A stretch of DNA of 8,018 nucleotides from Flavobacteriia bacterium (lineage in GTDB: Bacteria; Bacteroidota; Bacteroidia; Flavobacteriales; Schleiferiaceae), in contig CATILC010000009.1 in the NCBI GenBank assembly GCA_949516455.1, forward strand, positions 1 through 8,018, read 5' to 3'. The position numbers and the translations under genes are program-made. Shown piece by piece: positions 1 to 6,422 of this stretch (its first letter is position 1; every line of letters starts with the position of its first letter). The notes beneath the pieces were generated by a model that was not told the origin of the DNA, did not search any database, and worked only from the letters and a program-made list of their open reading frames with translations.

Positions 1-3000
1 ATGTGCGGTGAGCGAAAGAACCCCAGTTCATGTGATGGCGAAACCTGGTGGGGCTCCAATTACGGAACAGGACTGGATGTGGCTGCTCCCGGAGTAAAGA
101 TCGCGGCAAGCGACATCGCCGGTTCCGCTGGCTACAGCACAGGAGATTATACCGGTTCGTTCAACGGAACCTCCTCTGCCTGTCCTAATGCCGCAGGGGT
201 GATGGCGCTTATCCTGTCCGCAGATCCTTCACTCACCGAATCCAATGCGCGGGACATCTTGGAATCCACTTGCGACAAGGCCGGCGGTTATACCTACACA
301 AGCGGAAATCCGAATGGAACGTGGAGCAATGAATTGGGTTACGGTCGTGTCAACGCACAGGCCGCAGTACAGTCGGCTTTGGCCTCCACTGCTTGTCCGT
401 TCAACAGCCAGATCGGCGTCTCAGGAGTCACATCCACTACGGCAACCATCTTTATGCTGACCGCCAATACGGCCACCCGGAACTACCTGATCGAATACGG
501 GCCTCGAGGATTTTTAGCAGGAAACGGAACCTTTATCTCCAAGACGGCTACCGGAAATGACACCACCGTGATCAGTGGCCTTAGCCCGATCACGGCATAC
601 TCTTTCAAGTACTACAGAGTTTGTGGAACAGACACTTCACTGGCGAAAAATGGCCCTGATTTTACCACGGCCTGTGGCGCGAATAGCTGCACCTACACCA
701 TCAACATGACAGATTCCTATGGAGACGGGTGGAATGGTGCCGTGATTGGCATTTACCAAAGTGGTATACTCATCTCCACATTTGGAAACGGATTCACCTC
801 TGGCAGTTCGTCATCAGCGAGCGTCACCCTCTGTGATGGCTCCGCGGCTGATCTCATCGCAGAAAGCGCAGGAAGCTACCCAACAGAGGTCGGCTTCACC
901 ATTCTCGACCCCAGTGGCAATCAGGTATTCAGTCGCTCATCGGGGTCGAGTTTCGCCACAGGAAACAACTTTGGATCGTTTGCGGTCAGTTGCGCTTCCA
1001 ACCCATGTGTAGCACCAACCAATCTGAGTATCCTGAGCACGACCAGCAGTGATGCGACGATCTATTGGAACGGCGGATCTGCCACTGGGTGGAATGTGGA
1101 ATACGGAGCTGCAGGGTTCAGCTTGGGCTCAGGTACAGGCGCACAAGCCTCGAACGATACCACCACTTTGACCGGATTGAACGCATCGACGAGCTACGAT
1201 GTATACGTGCAAGCCGATTGCGGCAGTTCATGGACCGGGCCACTCAACTTTTCTACGGCCAGTTCTTGTTTGGTCAGTACTTTCCCCTACACAGAAGGAT
1301 TTGAGAGCGGATCTCCCAATTTGAGCTGCTGGACGAATATTCAGGAAGTCGGAGCAGCTGATTGGACCTATGCAGCGGGATCGAGCGGCGGAAGCATCAG
1401 TGGGGCATACAGTGGAAGCGCCAACGCACGTTTTGTATCGCTCAGCCCAAGCGGTGGCGGCACGCCTGTCACCAAACTGGTCAGCCCGCCTTTGGACCTC
1501 AGCAATATGACCGCACCCAGAGTCTCCTTCTTCTACGGACAGGAGCAATGGTACGGGGATCAAAACGAACTCAAGGTATATTACCGAAAGTCAGCAAACG
1601 ATCCCTGGGTTCAATTGGCCCATTATACGGGTGACGTCGGCAGCTGGACACAGGTTGTGCTCAACTTGCCGAGCCATACATCGACCTATCAAATTGCCTT
1701 CGAGGGAATCAATAACTGGGGACGGGCGAATGTCCTGGACGAGGTGACCATTGAAGAGTCGCCCACTTGCCCAGCACCGCTGAATTTGGTTGCGTCCAAT
1801 GTGACCCAGTCGAGCGTTGACCTATCCTGGGATGGCGGAACAGCCAGCGGCTGGAAGGTTCACTACGGACTCCAGGGTGATCCATTGGGCAGCGGAACCA
1901 CTATGACCGTGGCTTCTGCATCAGCAACCATCAGTGGGTTGAATCCTTACACAGCTTACGATTTCTACGTACGTGCCAGCTGCGGATCTTCATGGACAGG
2001 TCCGATCACCGCCACGACTTTGTGCGCACCTGACTCACTCCCCTATTCTACGGACTTCACTACTGCTGCCGTGGGAGCCGCCACAGACTTCGGTAATTGC
2101 TGGACGGCTCAAACAAGCAATGGCTACGAATGGCATGGAGAGGATGCAACGGGTTCCAATGAGAATTCTGTGAATACAGGTCCCTTCTATGACAATACTT
2201 CCTTCGGACAGGCGGGCGGCGTATATCTATATGCAGAGGCCTCTTCACCGGCCGTAGCTGGAGATAAAGCCTATTTGATGTCTCCCGAGATCGATCTTGC
2301 GCAGTCATCGCATCCCAAGATGACCTTCCATTACCATATGTACGGTGTGAATACCGGAACTCTGGAAGTGGAGATCAGCGACAACGGAGGAAGTGGCTGG
2401 CAGAGCCTCTATTCGATCAGCGGGGAACAACAGACTTCTGGCACGAGTGCATGGAACAGCGTAAGCCTTGATCTGACTGGCTTTACAGGTGTGGTCCAAG
2501 TTCGCTTTGTGGCCACCCGTGGCGCAGATTACGAAGGAGATATCTGCCTGGATGATATTTCAATCCAAAATGATCCACCTTCTTGTGCGGCACCGATCAA
2601 TTTGAACGTACTCAATACCACGTCCAATTCAGCCCTTCTCACTTGGACAGATCTGAATTCCGCGCAAGTCTTCAAAGTGGAATATGGACAAAGTGGATTC
2701 ACTCGTGGCAGTGGCACGACTGTCACGGCCTCGAACGACACTTTCGATCTTCTGGGGCTGAACGGCAGTACCGATTATGAATTCTATGTTCAGTCGGAAT
2801 GTTCCTGGGGGCCAAGTGCATGGAGCGGGCCATTGAGCTTCAAGACCCTCAGCGGCGGCGGACCATCTTTCCAGCGCTTCTGCTCGGTGATCGATTCCGT
2901 CGCCGAGATCAACTTCAAACAGGGAGTTTACCATGCGTATTTCGACTCATTGCGTATTGGTGATAAGTACCGGATCCGCTGGGCGCCGGTTCTCTCCCAA

Positions 3001-4092
3001 TCTCAGTCGTCCATCACCATTGATTCGACCGTGATCCGGAGCAAGGTCTTCAACAATAGGTCCCAGCCGTACATGAATATCAACATCACGCCCTGGTACA
3101 ATAGGTCGGTCCTGGTTTGGCTTGAATCGGACACCTTGGATGGTCAGGGAGAGGTTTGGGCCAATCCACAGGCCTGTACCCTTGACCGCAACGGGCAGGT
3201 CTTCCAACTGCTGAATAAAGGCGGTGGAGGTGTCATCTTGGGATCTGTCATCGATGGCAACATCGTAGAACTACCCGTTGGATGTAAGGCTCAGACGCTC
3301 AGCATGGTCGTTCAAAAGACAGCCAGTTGTGCAGAAGACTCAGTTCTCCTGAGGGCAGGATATGCAGGAGGCACAGGAAGCCCAAGTTATTTATGGAGCA
3401 ATGGAGCGACGACCAAACGCACCTTTGCAGATCAGGGAGAAACGCTTTCCATCACCATTACAGATGCAGCTGGTTGCAGCATCACCGATTCCATCACTGC
3501 ACCCACGGTGGATACCACGGCTGTGCCGGACAATTGGACACTGACCAAAAACAATGGGACCACCTTCACGGGAAGTTTCACTGCACCGGCACTCCCTTCA
3601 GGATCAACGCTGATCGGATATCGAATGGCCTACAGGCTGAGAAACACCCAAACGTGGACCAATACAACACTGAGCCAGAACACGTCCATCACCCATGACT
3701 TCACGGGCTCCGGACTTCCTGGTGGCAACTATGAGTTTGTTGCATTCACAAGGTACCGAGATGCCAGCTTGAATGCAGTGAATTCAAACTTTACCTGCCG
3801 ATTGGTGAAGGGTTACAACGGCTCCGGAAACAAGAGCGGAAACGCAGGCTCCCATGGTTCAGACGCCGATGCCTACGCCATCTACCCGAATCCAGCCAAC
3901 GACTTGCTGCATGTTTCCGCAGGCGGTGGATCCCTTATCCGTCTTTTGGATGTGCGCGGACGTCTCATTGCTCAGGAGGAAGTCCATCAGTCCGAAGTGC
4001 AATTTGAGATCGGCCACCTGGCCCAAGGGGTTTATATGGTACAAGTCATCAGCGGAACCCACGTATACACAGAAGAAGTCATCAAGAATTGA
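1..4092 (+). CDS. Secreted multidomain subtilisin-like (S8) serine protease with T9SS sorting domain, 5' partial
   Basis: This is the C-terminal 1363 residues of a large extracellular protease; the 5' end is outside the window. Residues 1-128 are the end of an S8 catalytic domain: a YGTGLDVAAPGV stretch (21-32) and the nucleophile motif GTSSACP with Ser58 as the expected catalytic serine. The usual PH after this motif is PN here, as in many Bacteroidota members. Catalytic Asp, His and a signal peptide are not seen, so the ATG at base 1 is almost certainly an internal Met. Downstream come a divergent Fn3 (about 131-225), a GDGWNG domain (229-331), Fn3 (336-420), MAM-like (424-587), Fn3 (590-674), MAM-like (676-858), Fn3 (862-950), an unassigned region (953-1100), an SprB/PKD-like segment (1102-1168, with YLWSNGATT and TDAAGCS), an Fn3-like domain (1176-1268), a Gly/Ser/Asn linker, and a T9SS type A signal (1291-1363). 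Inference: it is exported by Sec and then T9SS and anchored or released at the surface, degrading protein or polymer-bound substrates. The specific substrate cannot be told. Confidence 0.93.
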   Translation: MCGERKNPSSCDGETWWGSNYGTGLDVAAPGVKIAASDIAGSAGYSTGDYTGSFNGTSSACPNAAGVMALILSADPSLTESNARDILESTCDKAGGYTYTSGNPNGTWSNELGYGRVNAQAAVQSALASTACPFNSQIGVSGVTSTTATIFMLTANTATRNYLIEYGPRGFLAGNGTFISKTATGNDTTVISGLSPITAYSFKYYRVCGTDTSLAKNGPDFTTACGANSCTYTINMTDSYGDGWNGAVIGIYQSGILISTFGNGFTSGSSSSASVTLCDGSAADLIAESAGSYPTEVGFTILDPSGNQVFSRSSGSSFATGNNFGSFAVSCASNPCVAPTNLSILSTTSSDATIYWNGGSATGWNVEYGAAGFSLGSGTGAQASNDTTTLTGLNASTSYDVYVQADCGSSWTGPLNFSTASSCLVSTFPYTEGFESGSPNLSCWTNIQEVGAADWTYAAGSSGGSISGAYSGSANARFVSLSPSGGGTPVTKLVSPPLDLSNMTAPRVSFFYGQEQWYGDQNELKVYYRKSANDPWVQLAHYTGDVGSWTQVVLNLPSHTSTYQIAFEGINNWGRANVLDEVTIEESPTCPAPLNLVASNVTQSSVDLSWDGGTASGWKVHYGLQGDPLGSGTTMTVASASATISGLNPYTAYDFYVRASCGSSWTGPITATTLCAPDSLPYSTDFTTAAVGAATDFGNCWTAQTSNGYEWHGEDATGSNENSVNTGPFYDNTSFGQAGGVYLYAEASSPAVAGDKAYLMSPEIDLAQSSHPKMTFHYHMYGVNTGTLEVEISDNGGSGWQSLYSISGEQQTSGTSAWNSVSLDLTGFTGVVQVRFVATRGADYEGDICLDDISIQNDPPSCAAPINLNVLNTTSNSALLTWTDLNSAQVFKVEYGQSGFTRGSGTTVTASNDTFDLLGLNGSTDYEFYVQSECSWGPSAWSGPLSFKTLSGGGPSFQRFCSVIDSVAEINFKQGVYHAYFDSLRIGDKYRIRWAPVLSQSQSSITIDSTVIRSKVFNNRSQPYMNINITPWYNRSVLVWLESDTLDGQGEVWANPQACTLDRNGQVFQLLNKGGGGVILGSVIDGNIVELPVGCKAQTLSMVVQKTASCAEDSVLLRAGYAGGTGSPSYLWSNGATTKRTFADQGETLSITITDAAGCSITDSITAPTVDTTAVPDNWTLTKNNGTTFTGSFTAPALPSGSTLIGYRMAYRLRNTQTWTNTTLSQNTSITHDFTGSGLPGGNYEFVAFTRYRDASLNAVNSNFTCRLVKGYNGSGNKSGNAGSHGSDADAYAIYPNPANDLLHVSAGGGSLIRLLDVRGRLIAQEEVHQSEVQFEIGHLAQGVYMVQVISGTHVYTEEVIKN
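685..993 (+). other. GDGWNG-type beta domain within the protease
   Basis: Residues 229-331 of the protease begin CTYTINMTDSYGDGWNGA and continue through VTLCDG (276-281) to a segment resembling FTILDPSGNQVF (299-310), ending near Cys331. I recall this motif pattern from other secreted Bacteroidota proteins, but I cannot give it a firm family name. Paired cysteines (225/230, 278, 331/336) suggest disulfides, fitting an extracellular location. The Asp/Gly-rich loop could bind a metal such as calcium; that is inference only. Confidence 0.6.
1006..2850 (+). repeat. Alternating Fn3 / MAM-like protein modules
   Basis: Three related Fn3 copies (residues 336-420, 590-674, 862-950) are separated by two MAM-like jelly-roll domains (424-587, 676-858). 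Each Fn3 opens with a Cys-x-AP-x-NL pattern and has a V-x-YG strand in the middle. The first two share CGSSWTGP near their ends, and the third has the related WSGP. The MAM-like domains share FPYTEGFE- or LPYSTDF-type starts, a SPxxDL strand (SPPLDL, SPEIDL) and a closing LD(E/D)-x-(T/S)I strand. The copies are clearly diverged at the protein level, so this is an old domain duplication rather than a recent DNA repeat. Such modules usually serve carbohydrate or protein binding, or act as spacers. Confidence 0.75.
2857..3300 (+). other. Unassigned beta-rich region of the protease
   Basis: Residues 953-1100 match no family I recognise. The stretch starts after a Gly-rich linker (SGGGP), has alternating hydrophobic/polar strands (for example around 985-995 and 1024-1041), contains three cysteines (961, 1059, 1095) and a GGGG turn at 1074-1077. 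It has none of the Fn3 or MAM landmarks seen on its N-terminal side. A secreted all-beta domain is the most natural reading, but this is inference from composition and position. Confidence 0.45.
3871..4089 (+). other. T9SS type A C-terminal sorting domain
   Basis: The last 73 residues carry the landmarks of the Por secretion system sorting signal: AYAIYPNPANDLLHV at 1291-1305, LLDVRGRLI at 1315-1323, L-x-QGVYMVQV at 1340-1349, and a short terminal strand ending in a basic tail (EEVIKN). A low-complexity Gly/Ser/Asn linker (about 1271-1289) precedes it, as is usual. In this family the domain directs the protein through the type IX translocon and is normally cut off by the PorU sortase. This is the strongest single taxonomic marker in the window. 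Confidence 0.93.
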
Positions 4093-4116
4093 TCTTGACC
4101 TGACCTAAGAGAGAAA

Positions 4117-4140
4117 GCCCCGCTTCGGCGGGGTTTTTTT
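4117..4140 (+). terminator. Rho-independent terminator of the protease gene, shared by convergent tadA
   Basis: A perfect 6-bp stem CCCCGC/GCGGGG (4118-4123 with 4128-4133) closes a TTCG tetraloop in the extra-stable C(UUCG)G context. Seven T follow on the plus strand (4134-4140), 25 bases after the protease stop codon. Read on the minus strand the same hairpin is followed by CTTTCTC, a weaker U tract, so it may also terminate tadA. The tadA stop codon (complement of 4139-4141) overlaps the end of the T run. Confidence 0.9.
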
Positions 4141-4582
4141 ATTTGCGGCGGGCGCGAAAAAAGCTCCGCAACAGTTCTGAAGATTCCTTTTCGAGCAACC
4201 CCCCGGACCACTCTGTCTTGGGGTGCAGCGCCAAAGACTTCCATGAATGAAAGCCTCTTTTTTCGTCGTAAGCGCCAAAAACCACCCGACCGATCTGGCT
4301 CCAAAACAGCGCACCTGAACACATCACACAGGGCTCCAAGGTGACGAACAAGGTGCAATCTGGAAGATATTTCGAGGAAAGGGCATGGCTCGCAGCCGTC
4401 AGGGCCTGCATCTCCGCATGGGCCGTTGCATCATTTAGACGCTCGGTCAGATTGTGTGCACGTGAAATGATCCGATCATTGGCAACGACCACCGCGCCAA
4501 CGGGCACCTCTTCCTGTTCATAGGCCAATTCGGCCTGCTTAAGGGCCTCTCTCATAAAGAATTCATCAGTCGTCCAATCCAT
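4139..4582 (-). CDS. tadA: tRNA-specific adenosine deaminase
   Basis: The product is a 147-residue zinc-dependent deaminase that converts A34 to inosine in the anticodon of tRNA-Arg(ACG), letting one tRNA read several codons; it acts in the cytosol, normally as a homodimer. Visible landmarks are the VPVGAVVV strand (26-33), the zinc/proton-transfer motif HAE at 55-57 (His55 ligand, Glu57 proton shuttle), and the second zinc motif PCVMC at 84-88 (Cys85 and Cys88 ligands). The VFGAYDEKRG segment (101-110) is typical of TadA rather than of cytosine or guanine deaminases. I chose the start MDWTTDEFF at 4582. An upstream in-frame ATG at 4627 would add 15 residues of unlikely sequence and overlap the aspS start. 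Length fits the family. It converges on the protease gene and diverges from aspS. Confidence 0.93.
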   Translation of the reverse strand: MDWTTDEFFMREALKQAELAYEQEEVPVGAVVVANDRIISRAHNLTERLNDATAHAEMQALTAASHALSSKYLPDCTLFVTLEPCVMCSGALFWSQIGRVVFGAYDEKRGFHSWKSLALHPKTEWSGGLLEKESSELLRSFFRARRK

Positions 4583-4593
4583 TGGCTTCGCTG

Positions 4594-4602
4594 TACTTTC
4601 GC
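4594..4602 (+). promoter_or_regulatory. Candidate -7 box for aspS
   Basis: TACTTTCGC resembles the Bacteroidota -7 consensus TAnnTTTG with one mismatch and ends 18 bases before the aspS ATG. No convincing -33 TTG element is visible at the usual distance, where the sequence is the start of tadA. No Shine-Dalgarno is seen before 4621, which is common in this phylum. Confidence 0.4.
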
Positions 4603-4603
4603 A

Positions 4604-4611
4604 GCAAGATA
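4604..4611 (-). promoter_or_regulatory. Candidate -7 box for tadA
   Basis: On the minus strand the sequence is TATCTTGC, close to TAnnTTTG but one T short, and its downstream edge is 21 bases from the tadA ATG. It lies next to the plus-strand candidate, so the two would compete for polymerase. This is a pattern match only; there is no clear -33 partner. Confidence 0.28.
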
Positions 4612-4620
4612 ACAGCGCGC

Positions 4621-6384
4621 ATGGCATACCGATCTCATCACTGTGGCGAACTGCGTCTGAATGACGCCGGAAAGACCGTACACCTCAGCGGCTGGGTGCA
4701 CCGGGTGCGTGAGCTGGGTGGAATGACCTTCATCGATCTCAGAGACCGTTACGGCATCACACAACTGGCCTTCAACGAATTTTGGGATGCCCAACTGATG
4801 AAAGAGGCGCAGCAGCTAGGCCGGGAGACCGTGCTGCAAGCGGAGGGCGAAGTGCTCGAACGCAGCAGCAAGAACGATCAATTGCCCACAGGTGAGGTCG
4901 AGTTGCGGGTCACTGAATTCAAAGTACTCAGTGCGGCGCAGGTACCTCCTTTCACCATTGAGGATGCGACCGACGGAGGGGATGAGCTTCGGATGAAGTA
5001 CCGATATCTAGACATCCGCAGACGGCCTGTTCGCGAAAATCTCCTCCTGCGCAACGAGGTGAACCTGGCTGTGCGCAACTACCTGCACGAACAGGGCTTC
5101 ACAGAAGTGGAAACCCCTTATCTGATCAAAAGCACGCCGGAGGGCGCACGGGACTTTGTTGTTCCCTCGCGCATGAACTCGGGAGAGTTCTATGCCCTTC
5201 CGCAGTCGCCGCAAACCTTCAAACAGCTGTTGATGGTGGCCGGCATGGACAAGTATTATCAGATCGTCAAATGCTTTCGCGACGAGGACCTGCGGGCCGA
5301 TCGACAACCGGAATTCACTCAGATCGACTGCGAAATGTCCTTTGTGGACCAGGAGGACGTCTTGAATACATTCGAAGGACTTACCCGGCATTTGCTGTCC
5401 AAGATCAAAGGCATTGAGCTGGACGCCTTCCCGCGAATGAGCTACGACGAGGCGATGAAACGCTACGGAAACGACAAACCGGACATCCGCTTCGGGATGG
5501 AATTCGTGGAACTCGATGCGGCGCTTCGCGGAACGGATTTCAAAGTATTCATCGAGGCTGAACTGGTGGTAGGCATCAAATTGGAAGGAGGGGCTGAGCG
5601 GAGCAGAAAACAACTCGATGCCCTGCGCGATCTCGTTCAACAGCCACAACTCGGAATGTCCGGACTGATCTGGGCGAGACATCAAGCCGATGGTTCGTTC
5701 ACCTCATCGGTGAACAAATTCTTTGATGAACAGGCGCTGAAAAACTGGGGGTCTGCTTTCCAAACTCAGCCCGGAGATCTCATGCTCATCCTTGCGGGAG
5801 CGAAAGACAAGACACGCGGTGCCTTGAGTGCCCTGCGCATGCATCTGGCGGATGAACTGGGTTTGCGCAATGCGGATGAATTCGCACCTCTTTGGGTGGT
5901 CGATTTTCCCTTGCTTGAATGGGACGAAGACAGCCAGCGTTTCCATGCCATGCACCACCCCTTCACTTCGCCAAAAGAAGAGGACATCGCCCTGCTCGAG
6001 ACCGATCCCGGAGCGGTACGCGCAAATGCCTATGACCTTGTTCTGAACGGAAATGAGATCGGTGGCGGAAGCATCCGCATCCACGACCGCAGCTTGCAGA
6101 AGAAGATGTTCGAGCATCTGGGTTTCACCGAAGAAGATGCGCAAGCGCAATTTGGATTCCTGATGGATGCCTTCCAGTACGGTGCACCGCCTCATGGCGG
6201 CATCGCCTTTGGATTCGACCGACTCGTGGCCCTTTTGGGCGGACAGGAGACCATTCGCGACTTCATTGCCTTCCCAAAGAACAATGCCGGACGCGATGTG
6301 ATGATCGATGCGCCCTCAGCCGTCGATCCCGCTCAACTCGACGAGCTCGAGTTGAAGACCACCTACGACCCAAGTGCGGACTGA
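4621..6384 (+). CDS. aspS: Aspartyl-tRNA synthetase
   Basis: This class IIb synthetase of 587 residues charges tRNA-Asp with aspartate using ATP; it is cytosolic and essential, and its length is normal for bacterial AspRS. The N-terminal OB-fold anticodon domain (about 1-110) contains GWVHRVRELGG and FIDLRDRYG. The catalytic core shows the flipping-loop region STPEGARDF (171-179), QSPQ (195-198), motif 2 FRDEDLRADRQPEFTQID (219-236), the GGGSIRIHD segment (481-489) and motif 3 GIAFGFDRL (527-535) with the ATP-binding Arg534. A GAD-type insertion lies between motifs 2 and 3 (roughly 290-400). Leu32 sits where many non-discriminating AspRS carry His, which hints at a discriminating enzyme (inference). 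I chose the ATG at 4621 because MAYRSHHCGELR matches the family N-terminus. An in-frame TTG at 4582 would add 13 atypical residues and overlap the tadA start codon. Confidence 0.97.
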   Translation: MAYRSHHCGELRLNDAGKTVHLSGWVHRVRELGGMTFIDLRDRYGITQLAFNEFWDAQLMKEAQQLGRETVLQAEGEVLERSSKNDQLPTGEVELRVTEFKVLSAAQVPPFTIEDATDGGDELRMKYRYLDIRRRPVRENLLLRNEVNLAVRNYLHEQGFTEVETPYLIKSTPEGARDFVVPSRMNSGEFYALPQSPQTFKQLLMVAGMDKYYQIVKCFRDEDLRADRQPEFTQIDCEMSFVDQEDVLNTFEGLTRHLLSKIKGIELDAFPRMSYDEAMKRYGNDKPDIRFGMEFVELDAALRGTDFKVFIEAELVVGIKLEGGAERSRKQLDALRDLVQQPQLGMSGLIWARHQADGSFTSSVNKFFDEQALKNWGSAFQTQPGDLMLILAGAKDKTRGALSALRMHLADELGLRNADEFAPLWVVDFPLLEWDEDSQRFHAMHHPFTSPKEEDIALLETDPGAVRANAYDLVLNGNEIGGGSIRIHDRSLQKKMFEHLGFTEEDAQAQFGFLMDAFQYGAPPHGGIAFGFDRLVALLGGQETIRDFIAFPKNNAGRDVMIDAPSAVDPAQLDELELKTTYDPSAD

Positions 6385-6398
6385 TTTTTTTGAATGTC

Positions 6399-6406
6399 TC
6401 TTTTTG
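6399..6406 (+). promoter_or_regulatory. Weak candidate -7 box before the ClC gene
   Basis: TCTTTTTG differs from TAnnTTTG at one position and ends 16 bases before the ATG at 6423. It lies in the 38-base gap after aspS. There is no obvious -33 element, and read-through from aspS is equally likely. Confidence 0.22.
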
Positions 6407-6422
6407 CTGAACAGCCAATGAG

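Noticed and set aside
1..3. ATG at the first base as the true start of the protease
   Set aside because: The protein begins in the middle of the S8 catalytic domain, with no signal peptide, catalytic Asp or His. The gene must start upstream of the window.
4582..4620. TTG at 4582 as the aspS start
   Set aside because: The added 13 residues do not resemble the AspRS N-terminus, they cover the tadA start region, and the ATG at 4621 gives the conserved family start.
5008..5685. 225-codon open frame on the minus strand inside aspS
   Set aside because: It is antisense to a well-conserved synthetase, has no recognisable motif, and is explained by the codon bias of aspS.
6370..6391. Terminator after aspS (run of seven T at 6384-6390 region)
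   Set aside because: The only inverted repeat before the T run is a 3-bp AGT/ACT stem around GCGG, too weak for a rho-independent terminator.
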